From the NCBI GenBank assembly GCA_035566015.1, contig DATMRS010000023.1:62001-126000 (forward strand): 64,000 nucleotides of DNA, written 5' to 3'. Positions 18,745-27,647 of the stretch are shown one piece after another. The notes beneath the pieces were generated by a model that saw only the letters and a list, made by a program, of their open reading frames with translations, made no database searches and was not told the origin of the DNA. Within the stretch, counting starts at the first letter, position 1; each line of letters begins with the position of its first letter. The translations under genes and the position numbers were made by a program. Origin of the DNA: DATMRS01 sp035566015. GTDB taxonomy: Bacteria; Pseudomonadota; Alphaproteobacteria; Sphingomonadales; Sphingomonadaceae.

Positions 18745-20382
18745 TCACATGTTCGGATAATTGGGCCCGCCTCCGCCCTCGGGCACCACCCAGTTGATGT
18801 TCTGCGTGGGGTCCTTGATGTCGCATGTTTTGCAGTGGACGCAATTCTGCGCGTTGATCTGAAGGCGGGGCGTGCCTTCCTCCTGCCCGACGATCTCGTA
18901 GACGCCGGCGGGGCAGTAACGCTGCTCCGGCGCGTCATAGAGGCGCAGATTCACGTCGATCGGCACCGACGCGTCCTTGAGGGTCAGGTGGACCGGCTGG
19001 TCCTCCTCATGATTGGTGTTGGACAGGAAGACCGAGGAGAGCCGGTCGAAGCTGATGACGCCGTCGGGCTTGGGGTAGGCGATCTTCGGCGCGATGTCGG
19101 CGCGCCACAGCCCTTCATTGTCGGGATGATGGCGCAACGTCCACGGCAGGTTCAGCCCCAGCGTGTGCGCCCACATGTCGAAGCCCGCATAAAGCGTGCC
19201 GACGACCGGGCCGAACTTCGCCAGCGCCGGCTCGGCATTGCGAACCGCCTTCAGCTCTGTCGCGATCCAGCTCGCGTCCAGCGCCTGCGGATAGGCGGCC
19301 AGTTCATCTCCCGCCCGGTCCTCGGCGATCGCCGCGGCGGCGGCCTCGGCGGCGAGCATGCCCGATTTCATCGCGGTATGGCTGCCCTTGATCCGCGGCA
19401 CGTTGACGAATCCTGCCGAGCAGCCGATCAGCGCACCGCCCGGAAAGACCAGCTTCGGCACCGCCTGCCACCCGCCTTCGTTGATGACGCGCGCGCCATA
19501 GGAGACACGGCGCCCGCCCTCAAGGATCGCGCGGATCGCCGGATGCGTCTTCCAGCGCTGGAACTCCTCGAATGGCGAAAGATGCGGGTTGCGATAGCCG
19601 AGCCCGGTGACGAAGCCGAGCGCAACCTGATTGTTCGCCTGATGATAGAGAAAGCCGCCACCGACAGCGTCCTTGAGCGGCCAGCCCTGCGTATGGATAA
19701 CGCGGCCCGGCACATGCTTGTCGGCCGGGATGTCCCACAATTCCTTGACGCCCAATGCAAAGACCTGTGGTCCGCTTTCGGCGCGCAGATCGAACAGGCG
19801 GGTCAATTCCTTGGTCAGATGGCCGCGCGCGCCTTCCGCGAAGAAGGTGTAGCGCGCGTGCAATTCCATGCCGGGCTGATAATCGGGCTTGTGCGTGCCG
19901 TCGCGCGCGATGCCCATGTCGCCGGTCGCGACACCCTTTACCGATCCGTCCTCATTCCAGAGGATTTCGGCGGCGGCGAAGCCGGGGAATATCTCGACGC
20001 CCAGTGCCTCCGCCTGGGTGGCGAGCCAGCGGCAGAAATTGCCGAGGCTCACCGTATAGGTGCCCTTGTTGCTCATCAGTGGCGGCATCAGCAGGTGCGG
20101 CATTTCCCATTTGCCGCCCGCCGTCAGTATCCAATGGTGATTTTCGGTGACGGGCACCGTCAGCGGGCTGTCACGATCGCGCCAGTCGGGCAGCAACTCA
20201 TCGAGCGCGATGGGATCGACGACCGCGCCCGACAGGATGTGCGCACCCACTTCGGAGCCCTTTTCGAGGATGCAGACGCCAGCCTCGGGCGCGAGCTGCT
20301 TCAGCCGGATCGCGGCGGCCAGTCCCGCCGGCCCCGCGCCGACGATCACCACGTCATAAGCCATGGATTCGCGTTCGGACAC
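18745..20382 (-). CDS. Electron transfer flavoprotein-ubiquinone oxidoreductase
   Basis: A 545-residue membrane-associated ETF-QO. It passes electrons from reduced electron-transfer flavoprotein (fatty acid and amino acid oxidation) to ubiquinone. The FAD-binding motif VVIVGAGPAGLAAA is at the N-terminus, and the C-terminal 4Fe-4S ferredoxin-type segment is CVHCKTCDIKDP with the further cysteine in RYCPAGVYE. The GTG at 20382 has AGGGAG about 7 bases upstream and matches the family length; ATGs at 20397 and 20364 are alternatives. It heads the operon with the TPR gene and ispE and is divergent from the UDG-like gene. Confidence 0.95.
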   Translation of the reverse strand: MSERESMAYDVVIVGAGPAGLAAAIRLKQLAPEAGVCILEKGSEVGAHILSGAVVDPIALDELLPDWRDRDSPLTVPVTENHHWILTAGGKWEMPHLLMPPLMSNKGTYTVSLGNFCRWLATQAEALGVEIFPGFAAAEILWNEDGSVKGVATGDMGIARDGTHKPDYQPGMELHARYTFFAEGARGHLTKELTRLFDLRAESGPQVFALGVKELWDIPADKHVPGRVIHTQGWPLKDAVGGGFLYHQANNQVALGFVTGLGYRNPHLSPFEEFQRWKTHPAIRAILEGGRRVSYGARVINEGGWQAVPKLVFPGGALIGCSAGFVNVPRIKGSHTAMKSGMLAAEAAAAAIAEDRAGDELAAYPQALDASWIATELKAVRNAEPALAKFGPVVGTLYAGFDMWAHTLGLNLPWTLRHHPDNEGLWRADIAPKIAYPKPDGVISFDRLSSVFLSNTNHEEDQPVHLTLKDASVPIDVNLRLYDAPEQRYCPAGVYEIVGQEEGTPRLQINAQNCVHCKTCDIKDPTQNINWVVPEGGGGPNYPNM

Positions 20383-20530
20383 TCGCTGCTCCCTCATAAG
20401 TTCCGGTGCTCGTTTCGGGCCTGTCATCCGATCGTCGCATTCGCCGAACGGCCCGCCAGATAGCGCGTGCCCGCAGATTGACCCCGGCGTCAACTCTCCA
20501 CCTTATACGCCCGTGCGGGTGGAGCATGGT

Positions 20531-21223
20531 ATGGAAGCGCTGAGCGCTCTCGACTGGTGGCAGCTTGCGGGGGTCGATTCGCTGGTCGAGGACGAGCCCC
20601 GCGACTGGCTGGCGCGCGTACGCGCGCCGGCGACCGAAGCGGTCGCTCCCGTCGTCGCGCGTTCCGAGGCCAGAGCGCTTCCGGCCACGCTGGCGGCGAT
20701 GCACGCCTTGCTTGCCGACGATCCGCTGTTCGGCGACGTGGGAACGCGCCTCGCGCCGGAGGGCGATCCCGCCTCGGGCCTGATGGTCCTGATCGGCATG
20801 CCCGAGGCGGAGGACGCCGAGGGCGGCCACCTCCTTTCGGGCCGGATCGGCCTGCTGTTCGAACGGATGCTCGCCGCGATCGGACGCGACCGCGCTTCTA
20901 TCTATCTCGCCGCCGCAACGCCCGCGCGCCCGATCGGCGGCCGGCTGACCGCGGAACAGGCGGAAAGCCATGGCCGCCTCGCGCTGCATCATGCCGCCCT
21001 CGCCGCGCCGCGCGCGATGTTGTTGCTCGGCGACGGGGCGAGCGGCGCGATACTTGGCGCGGGCCTGCACGAAACACGCGGACGCGTTCATGAGGTGCAT
21101 CAGGGCGACGCGACCTTCCGGGCGGTCGCCAGCTTCCATCCGCGTTTCCTGCTCCGTCACCCGATCCGTAAGGCGGCGGCGTGGGACGATCTGCGCCTGC
21201 TGGCCGGAGCATTGGCCCAATGA
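20531..21223 (+). CDS. Degenerate uracil-DNA glycosylase superfamily protein
   Basis: A 230-residue protein with the outline of a family-4-like uracil-DNA glycosylase: a VLIGMPEAEDAEGG segment at 87-99, a SGRIGLLFERML segment at 103-114, and the C-terminal SFHPRFLLRHP motif at 201-211. The usual GEAPG loop has become GMPEA, the normal uracil-recognition/KCRP segment has become IYLAAATPARP, and there is not one cysteine in the protein. It therefore cannot hold the 4Fe-4S cluster of family 4. Activity is doubtful. The start at 20531 is preceded by GGTGGAG. Its stop overlaps the lytic transglycosylase start by 4 bases. Confidence 0.7.
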   Translation: MEALSALDWWQLAGVDSLVEDEPRDWLARVRAPATEAVAPVVARSEARALPATLAAMHALLADDPLFGDVGTRLAPEGDPASGLMVLIGMPEAEDAEGGHLLSGRIGLLFERMLAAIGRDRASIYLAAATPARPIGGRLTAEQAESHGRLALHHAALAAPRAMLLLGDGASGAILGAGLHETRGRVHEVHQGDATFRAVASFHPRFLLRHPIRKAAAWDDLRLLAGALAQ

Positions 21224-22980
21224 AGCCCGCACGCCTCTTGCTTGCCGTGCTGGCGCTCGGCGGCGCCGCACCTGCTTTCGCCGCGTCGCAGGGCGCGCCC
21301 GCCCACGCCACGACGGCCTCCGCCGACGCGATACCGAACCAGCTCGATGCGGCGGCGCGCAGCAATTACCGCGCCGTCTTCGCCGCGATCCGCGCGGGCG
21401 AGTGGAGTTCGGCCGCCGCGCGCCTCGATGCGATGCCGAACGGCTTGCTGACGCCGATCGCGCGCGCCGAACTCTATCTCGCGAAAGGCTCGCCGAAGGT
21501 CGACGCGGCCGATCTGGTCCTTCTGCTCACGAACAATCGCGAACTGCCCGAGGCGGATCAACTCGCCCGCCTCGCCCGCGCGCGTGGTGCCGATTCGATC
21601 CCCGCTTTGCCCACCGAGAATGATCTCTATCGCATGCCCAGCGCGCCGCGTCGGCAAACGGCCCGCTCGTTGAAAAGCGACGCCGCTGCCGCCGCGCTCG
21701 GCGCGAAAATCGTGCCGCTCATCAAGAATGACAGCCCCTCGGCGGCCGAAGCGCTGCTGATCGATGCCGAGGGTCAGCTCACGCCCGAGGCGCGCACCGA
21801 ATGGCAGCAGCGCGTCGCCTGGTCCTATTTCCTCACCGGCGACGACGCCTCCGCGCGCCGCCTCGCCGCTCGCGCCGCCGCCGGCAGCGGCGACTGGACG
21901 GTGCAGGCGAACTGGGTCGCGGGCCTCGCCGCCTGGCGCCAGCGCGATTATGCCGCCGCCAGCGCCGCCTTCGGCGCGGTCGCCGCGCACTCGCGCGATC
22001 CCGAGATGACGGCAGCCGGCCTGTTCTGGGCGGCGCGGTCGGACATGGCGTCGGGCCATCCCGAATGGGTGGAGGCACGGCTGCGCTCGGCCAGCCGGCT
22101 CGGCGAGACTTTCTATGGCCTGCTTGCCTCCGCCTCGCTGGGGATCACCCCGCCGGCGCGCGCGCTGCGCCCCACCTTCGATGCCGCCGACTGGACGAAG
22201 CTGTCCACCCTGCCCAATATTCGCATCGCCGCCGCGCTGGCCGAAATTGGCGAAGACAGCCTTGCCGACAGCGTGCTGCGCCATCAGGCCGCGATCGGCA
22301 AGGCGCAGGAGCATGAAGCGCTGCTCCACCTCGCCGCACGGCTCCGCCTGCCTTCGACGCAGATATGGCTCGCCCAGCATGCGCCGGCGGGGGCAAGCCT
22401 CTCGCCCAACACGCGCTATCCCGCGCCCGCCTGGACGCCGCAGGGCGGCTGGCGGGTCGACAAGGCGCTGGTCTATGCCCATGCGCTTCAGGAATCCCAG
22501 TTCCGCGCCGATGTGGTGAGCCCCGCCGGCGCGCGCGGCCTGATGCAGATCATGCCGGCGACCGCCCAGCTCATTTCGCGCCGCCGGGGCGTGCCGCTCG
22601 GCTCGCTCGACGATCCCGAAACCAACATGGAATATGGCCAATTCTATCTGGAGCAGCTCCGCGACGCCGCCGGCACCGGCGGGCTGCTGCCCAAGGTGAT
22701 CGCCGCCTATAATGCCGGGCCGGGCGCGGTGATGAAATGGAACGACCGTCAGCGCGACCGGGGCGATCCGCTGCTCTTCATCGAATCGATTCCTTATTGG
22801 GAAACGCGCGGCTATGTCGCGATCGTGCTGCGCAACTATTGGATGTATCAGCGCAGCGAGGGCGAGGCGACCAACAGCCTGAAGGCGATGGCGCAGGGCC
22901 TCTGGCCGCGCTTCCCCGGCCTGCCCGGGCGGCTCGCGGTGCGGCTCGACGGCATTGGCGGCATGCAAAGTGCCGATTGA
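21220..22980 (+). CDS. Soluble lytic murein transglycosylase (Slt family)
   Basis: A 586-residue exported lytic transglycosylase that cleaves peptidoglycan glycan strands to 1,6-anhydro ends. A signal peptide (residues 1-20, ending APAFAA) is followed by a long alpha-helical superhelical region. The C-terminal SLT domain has the catalytic glutamate in ALQESQFRADV (E425) and the GARGLMQIMPATA motif. The AAYNAGPGAV and IPYWETRGYV blocks complete the domain. The ATG at 21220 overlaps the stop of the UDG-like gene. The moaB frame begins before this gene ends. Confidence 0.93.
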   Translation: MKPARLLLAVLALGGAAPAFAASQGAPAHATTASADAIPNQLDAAARSNYRAVFAAIRAGEWSSAAARLDAMPNGLLTPIARAELYLAKGSPKVDAADLVLLLTNNRELPEADQLARLARARGADSIPALPTENDLYRMPSAPRRQTARSLKSDAAAAALGAKIVPLIKNDSPSAAEALLIDAEGQLTPEARTEWQQRVAWSYFLTGDDASARRLAARAAAGSGDWTVQANWVAGLAAWRQRDYAAASAAFGAVAAHSRDPEMTAAGLFWAARSDMASGHPEWVEARLRSASRLGETFYGLLASASLGITPPARALRPTFDAADWTKLSTLPNIRIAAALAEIGEDSLADSVLRHQAAIGKAQEHEALLHLAARLRLPSTQIWLAQHAPAGASLSPNTRYPAPAWTPQGGWRVDKALVYAHALQESQFRADVVSPAGARGLMQIMPATAQLISRRRGVPLGSLDDPETNMEYGQFYLEQLRDAAGTGGLLPKVIAAYNAGPGAVMKWNDRQRDRGDPLLFIESIPYWETRGYVAIVLRNYWMYQRSEGEATNSLKAMAQGLWPRFPGLPGRLAVRLDGIGGMQSAD

Positions 22981-23494
22981 TCCTGACCGGACGTTCCTTC
23001 CCGTCCGCATCGCCATCCTCACCATTTCCGATACGCGCGAGGCTGCTGACGACCGGTCGGGCGACACGCTCGCGGCGCGGATCGAAGGCGCGGGCCATGT
23101 CCTCGCCGATCGCGCGATCGTGAAGGACGAGATCGACCTGATCGTCGCGCGCCTGCATGGCTGGATCGACGACCCGCAAGTGGATTGCGTCATCACCACC
23201 GGCGGCACCGGCGTCACCGGCCGCGACGTGACGCCCGAGGCATTCGCGCGCGTACAGGAAAAGGAGATACCCGGCTTCGGCGAGCTGTTCCGCTGGCTCA
23301 GCTACCAGACGATCGGCACCTCGACGATCCAGTCGCGCGCCTGCGCCGCCGTCGCGCGCGGCACCTATCTGTTCGCGCTCCCCGGATCGACAGGCGCGGT
23401 GAAGGACGCCTGGGACGGCATCCTCGCCACCCAGCTCGACAGCCGCCACCGCCCCTGCAACTTCGTCGAACTGATGCCCCGCCTGCGGGAATAG
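22955..23494 (+). CDS. moaB: Molybdenum cofactor biosynthesis protein B
   Basis: A 179-residue MoaB/MogA-fold protein involved in adenylylation of molybdopterin during molybdenum cofactor synthesis. The key motif TTGGTGVTGRDVTPEA and the downstream LPGSTGAVKDAW are both present. The start is uncertain: the ATG at 22955 lies inside the lytic transglycosylase gene, and a GTG at 22970 would give a 174-residue protein beginning just before FLPVRIAIL, closer to typical MoaB. No other Mo-cofactor genes are nearby. Confidence 0.9.
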   Translation: MAACKVPIDPDRTFLPVRIAILTISDTREAADDRSGDTLAARIEGAGHVLADRAIVKDEIDLIVARLHGWIDDPQVDCVITTGGTGVTGRDVTPEAFARVQEKEIPGFGELFRWLSYQTIGTSTIQSRACAAVARGTYLFALPGSTGAVKDAWDGILATQLDSRHRPCNFVELMPRLRE

Positions 23495-23621
23495 GATCGT
23501 CCGTCGAGCGGCAGCGGCGCGGCGAGGATGCGCCACGGCATCACCCCCGACGCAACGATGCCCGCCAATCCGGCGAGCATCGTGCGGGCGGGGACAGGGG
23601 CCGTGGCGAACGCGGCCGGCG

Positions 23622-25580
23622 TCACGCGCCTTGTGGCGCCGGATCGCCCCAGCCGCCGCCGGGTCGCCTGCTCTTGGGGATCGAGGAACCACCCGTCCCC
23701 ATCTCGATCGGGCGGCGCTTGCTCGCATCCTCGCGGCCGATATCCTCGCCGCGAATGGCGCGCTTCGCCTCGTCGCCCGTCAGCGTCTCATATTCGAGAA
23801 GCGCGCCGGCGAGGCGATGCAGCTCGTCCAGATTGTCGGTCAGCACGCGGCGCGCGGTCGCCTCCGCCTCTTCGATCAGGAAACGGATTTCCTGATCGAT
23901 CAGCCGCGCCGTCTCCTCCGACATGTTCTGCGCGCGCGACACCGAATGGCCGAGGAACACCTCATCCTGATTGTCGCGATAGCGCAGCCAGCCGAGCTTT
24001 TCGGACATGCCATATTCCATCACCATCGAACGGGCGAGGTCGGTCGCTTGCTGGATGTCGTTGGACGCACCGGTATTGAGCGCTTCCTCGCCATAGATGA
24101 GCTGTTCGGCGATCCGGCCGCCGAAGCAGAGCGCGAGCCGCGCCTTCATCTGCTTCATCGTCATCGAATAACGGTCGCGCTCGGGCAGGTTCCACGTCAC
24201 GCCCAGCGCGCGGCCGCGCGGAATGATCGTCACCTTGTGCAGCGGGTCGCAGCCGGGAACGTGCAGCGACACCAGCGCATGGCCCGATTCGTGATAGGCG
24301 GTCGCCTTCTTCTCGTCCTCGGTCATCGCCATGGACTTGCGCTCTGCGCCCATCATCACCTTGTCCTTCGCCTCCTCGAACTCGCGCATGGCGACGAGGC
24401 GCTTGCCCTTGCGGGCGGCCAGCAAGGCGGCTTCGTTGACGAGGTTGGCGAGATCGGCGCCCGAAAAGCCCGGCGTCCCGCGCGCGATGGTGCGCGCATC
24501 AACGTCGGGAGCAACCGGCGTCTTCTTCATATGGACGAGCAGGATCTTCTCTCGCCCCTCGATATCGGGACGCGGCACGACGACCTGCCGATCGAAACGG
24601 CCCGGACGCAGCAGCGCGGGATCGAGCACGTCGGGCCGGTTGGTCGCCGCGACGATGATGATGCCCTCATTCGCCTCGAAACCGTCCATCTCCACCAGAA
24701 GCTGGTTCAGCGTCTGCTCGCGCTCATCATTGCCGTTGCCGAGGCCTGCGCCGCGGTGACGGCCGACGGCGTCGATTTCGTCGATGAAGACGATGCAGGG
24801 CGCGTTCTTCTTCGCCTGCTCGAACATGTCGCGCACGCGGCTCGCGCCGACGCCGACGAACATCTCGACGAAATCGGAGCCCGAGATGGTGAAGAAAGGC
24901 ACGTTCGCCTCACCCGCGATCGCGCGGGCGAGCAAGGTCTTGCCGGTGCCGGGTGAGCCGACCAGCAGCGCGCCCTTCGGAATCTTGCCGCCCAGCCGCG
25001 CGAAGCGCGTCGGGTCCTTCAGGAAATCGACGATCTCCTGCAATTCCTCGCGCGCCTCGTCGATGCCGGCCACGTCGTCGAAGGTGACACGGCCCTGCTT
25101 CTCGGTCAGCATCTTCGCGCGGCTCTTGCCGAAGCCCATCGCGCCCGATCCGGCATTCTTCTGCATCTGGCGCATCACGAAGAAGGCGATGCCGAGGATC
25201 AGCAGGAAGGGCAGCGACTGGTAGAGCATAATCATCCAGAAGCTGGTCTGCTCCTCCGCCTTCGCGCGATAATCGATCCCCGCCGCTGACAGGCGATCGA
25301 CCAGCCCCGGGTCCTTGTTGACGATGATCGTTGAGAAGGGCTTGTCGTCGGCCAGCTTGCCGGTGATGACGTCGCCGCTGATGACGAGCGACTTGACCGA
25401 ACCGTCGCGCACGCGCGCATTGAAATCGGAATAAGCGATCGTGTTCGCCTCGCTCTGGCGTGCGGCGCCATCGAACATCGACACGAACAGGACGAGCGCG
25501 AGCAGAATCCCCACCCAGATCAACAGGCTCTTCATCCAGGGATTGCTGCCCCCGCCTTGCGGTTGCTTGTCGTCGTTCAT
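23622..25580 (-). CDS. ftsH: ATP-dependent zinc metalloprotease FtsH
   Basis: A 652-residue membrane-anchored AAA protease that degrades misfolded or regulatory membrane and cytoplasmic proteins. Two N-terminal membrane helices flank a periplasmic domain (about 20-38 and about 110-128). The AAA module has Walker A GSPGTGKTLL, Walker B IVFIDEIDAVG and the second region of homology. The zinc site is HESGHA. The ATG at 25580 with a GGAG site is preferred over the open frame to 25607. The variable C-terminal tail is rich in Gly and Pro. It lies 63 bases downstream of tilS, a classic tilS-ftsH pairing. Confidence 0.97.
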   Translation of the reverse strand: MNDDKQPQGGGSNPWMKSLLIWVGILLALVLFVSMFDGAARQSEANTIAYSDFNARVRDGSVKSLVISGDVITGKLADDKPFSTIIVNKDPGLVDRLSAAGIDYRAKAEEQTSFWMIMLYQSLPFLLILGIAFFVMRQMQKNAGSGAMGFGKSRAKMLTEKQGRVTFDDVAGIDEAREELQEIVDFLKDPTRFARLGGKIPKGALLVGSPGTGKTLLARAIAGEANVPFFTISGSDFVEMFVGVGASRVRDMFEQAKKNAPCIVFIDEIDAVGRHRGAGLGNGNDEREQTLNQLLVEMDGFEANEGIIIVAATNRPDVLDPALLRPGRFDRQVVVPRPDIEGREKILLVHMKKTPVAPDVDARTIARGTPGFSGADLANLVNEAALLAARKGKRLVAMREFEEAKDKVMMGAERKSMAMTEDEKKATAYHESGHALVSLHVPGCDPLHKVTIIPRGRALGVTWNLPERDRYSMTMKQMKARLALCFGGRIAEQLIYGEEALNTGASNDIQQATDLARSMVMEYGMSEKLGWLRYRDNQDEVFLGHSVSRAQNMSEETARLIDQEIRFLIEEAEATARRVLTDNLDELHRLAGALLEYETLTGDEAKRAIRGEDIGREDASKRRPIEMGTGGSSIPKSRRPGGGWGDPAPQGA

Positions 25581-25643
25581 GCGTGCTCCAGCCTTTCCGC
25601 CCTGCAAGATAAGCGTTCGCAGGTTAATGGCAATGCAACGCCG

Positions 25644-26663
25644 TCAATCCTGATGCTTTTGTGAGCCCCGGCGTGGCGGCGCAAGGGTGAAACGCCAGCG
25701 TTCGCCGGGTGTTGCACGCACGCCCGCCAGCGTTCCCGCCGCGCCCGCATCGAGCCGATCGACCAGCCGGTCGAGCCCGTCGCCCTCCCAGACCGGAGAA
25801 TCGCCCCCTTCGCCGCTGAGCTGGCCGAGCGCGCGCGCCACCAGTCGGCGGCGCGTCTCGCGCGGCAGGCCGGCGGCGTCGACCGTCACCGCGCCGCCGG
25901 GCGCCTGGATCGCGCGGCTGCGCCACGCTTCGTCCGCGAGCCATTGCAGCGCCGTCTCCGCCTCGCGCAGATTGGTCGCCGCGCGCGCCAGCCGGTCGGC
26001 ATGAAGCCAGTCCTGCGCAGCGAGCAACGCGCGCGCATGGGTGCGCTCGTAACGCGGATCGGCGTTGGACGGATCGGTGGCGGGGGCGAATCCGTCGGCG
26101 ATCGCGGCAAGCTCCGCCCGGCTCCAGCCGAGCAGCGGACGGATCAGGCGGGCGCGGCTCGCCCCCCGCACCGGCCAGGGCGCCACCGCGCGCATCGCCG
26201 CCAGCCCCGCGACGCCCGATCCGCGCGCCGCGCGCATCAGGAAGCCTTCCGCCACATCGTCGCGCTGATGCGCGGTCGCGACATAGGCAAGGCCCAGTTC
26301 GTCGGCCCAACGGCCGAGCAGGGTGTAACGCAGGTCCCGCGCCGCGCTTTGCCCGGAGACGGGCCAGTCCGCCGGGCGTTCGAGGATGCGGTGGGGAATG
26401 CCACGCGCGGCGCACAACACCGCGACCGCCGCTGCTTCGGCCGCCGATCCGGCGCGTAACGCATGATCGACCGTGGCGGCGCTGATCGTCCCCGGAAACG
26501 CCGCATGGGCGAGGAGCAGCAGCGCCAGGCTGTCGGGCCCGCCCGACACCGCGATGCCCAGCCGCTCGGGCGGGCCGACCAGCGCCTCGACATCGGCGCG
26601 GAAACGGGCGGCGGCGAGCATGTCGCCCGCGCCGCCGTTCGTCAGGCCCGCGTCACTTGGCAC
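25644..26663 (-). CDS. tilS: tRNA(Ile)-lysidine synthase
   Basis: A 339-residue N-type ATP pyrophosphatase that converts cytidine 34 of tRNA-Ile(CAU) to lysidine, allowing AUA decoding. The PP-loop SGGPDS is at residues 40-45, followed by the TAHQRDDVAEGFLMR block typical of TilS. The C-terminal substrate domain is shortened, as in other Alphaproteobacteria. The frame starts with GTG at 26663, inside the end of cpoB (11-base overlap); an ATG at 26621 is possible. It lies between cpoB and ftsH. Confidence 0.93.
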   Translation of the reverse strand: MPSDAGLTNGGAGDMLAAARFRADVEALVGPPERLGIAVSGGPDSLALLLLAHAAFPGTISAATVDHALRAGSAAEAAAVAVLCAARGIPHRILERPADWPVSGQSAARDLRYTLLGRWADELGLAYVATAHQRDDVAEGFLMRAARGSGVAGLAAMRAVAPWPVRGASRARLIRPLLGWSRAELAAIADGFAPATDPSNADPRYERTHARALLAAQDWLHADRLARAATNLREAETALQWLADEAWRSRAIQAPGGAVTVDAAGLPRETRRRLVARALGQLSGEGGDSPVWEGDGLDRLVDRLDAGAAGTLAGVRATPGERWRFTLAPPRRGSQKHQD

Positions 26664-27588
26664 ATTTGGCGTCCGCCTGCCCCCGCGTGACCTTGCTCTT
26701 CAGATCGGCGCTGATCTTCGCGCCATAGACGTCGAGCAGTTCGCCATAGACCTTGCAGGCGTCCGCCGGCTTGGGCGGCTTCAGCGCCATCAGCGCCTGC
26801 CCCAGATAATAGAGGCTGTCGGGCGCCCGCTCGCCGCGCGGCATTTTCTGATAATTGCTGTAGAAGGCTTCTGCCGCCTTCGCCGGCTGGCCATCGTCCA
26901 GCAGCGCGCGGCCGTACAGATTCTGCGCATAGCTCGCCCGCCGGTGATCGGGATATTTGGCGACGACGTCGCGCAGCGTCTTCTCCGCGCCGGCATAATC
27001 CTTCGCCATCCACTGCCGATAGCCCGACAGATAAAGGTCCTCCGCCGGATCGCCCGTCGAGGCGACCGGTGTGGGCGCAGCAGCCGGACTCGGGGCCAGC
27101 GCGGCAGCCGGCGGCGGGGGATAGGAGGTCACGCCCGGCGGCGGGCTGAAGGGCGGCGGCGGATGATTGGGGCTGGCCGCACCGAGCGGAACCGGCGTCG
27201 GCGCGGCGGCCGGCGGCGGCGCGCCCGCGGCGGCCGGCGCGGGCGCGAGCTTCGCCATCGCCTCCTCAAGCTGGCGCAGCTTGAAGCTGTTCGTCTCCAC
27301 CTGCCCCGTCAGCCGGGCGAGCGCCTGTTCCAGTGAGCTGACCCGCGACGTCAGGTCGACGATCGGCCCGCTGGTGGAGGCGCCGGGCAGCGGCGGCGCG
27401 GCGCTCGGCGGCGCGATCTCCGGCTCGAAATATTCCTGGTTGCCGCCGGGGAAGACCTTGCGCTGCACGGCGCGCATCTGCTTTTCCAGCTTGTCGACCC
27501 GCTGGCCGACGTCGGCGGGGCCGCGTTGCGCCATGGCGGGGGCCGCCACCCCCGTCAGCAGCAGGGCCGCCATCATCGTCAATCGCAT
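26653..27588 (-). CDS. cpoB: Tol-Pal system coordinator CpoB/YbgF
   Basis: A 311-residue periplasmic protein that links Tol-Pal constriction to peptidoglycan synthesis. It has a signal peptide (MRLTMMAALLLTGVAAPAMA), an N-terminal trimerising coiled coil (about 30-60), and a second coiled-coil segment around LTSRVSSLEQALARL. A very Pro/Ala-rich linker (about 110-180) and C-terminal TPR repeats follow, beginning at AEDLYLSGYRQW. A GTG two codons earlier (27594) is an alternative start. The tolQRAB-pal genes are not adjacent. It overlaps tilS by 11 bases. Confidence 0.88.
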   Translation of the reverse strand: MRLTMMAALLLTGVAAPAMAQRGPADVGQRVDKLEKQMRAVQRKVFPGGNQEYFEPEIAPPSAAPPLPGASTSGPIVDLTSRVSSLEQALARLTGQVETNSFKLRQLEEAMAKLAPAPAAAGAPPPAAAPTPVPLGAASPNHPPPPFSPPPGVTSYPPPPAAALAPSPAAAPTPVASTGDPAEDLYLSGYRQWMAKDYAGAEKTLRDVVAKYPDHRRASYAQNLYGRALLDDGQPAKAAEAFYSNYQKMPRGERAPDSLYYLGQALMALKPPKPADACKVYGELLDVYGAKISADLKSKVTRGQADAKCAK

Positions 27589-27647
27589 GGACACCGTCGC
27601 GCGTGCTCCTTTGTTCGATCAGCCACTAAGCGGAAGAACCACCCGCG

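Noticed and set aside
17737..20463. A 908-residue open frame opposite the TPR and ETF-QO genes
   Set aside because: Spans two well-supported genes on the other strand and has no recognisable domain.
23365..23625. An 86-residue minus-strand frame starting in the ftsH stop (GTGA)
   Set aside because: Its second half lies antisense to moaB, it has no motif and no clear ribosome-binding site. A short hydrophobic stretch alone is not enough.
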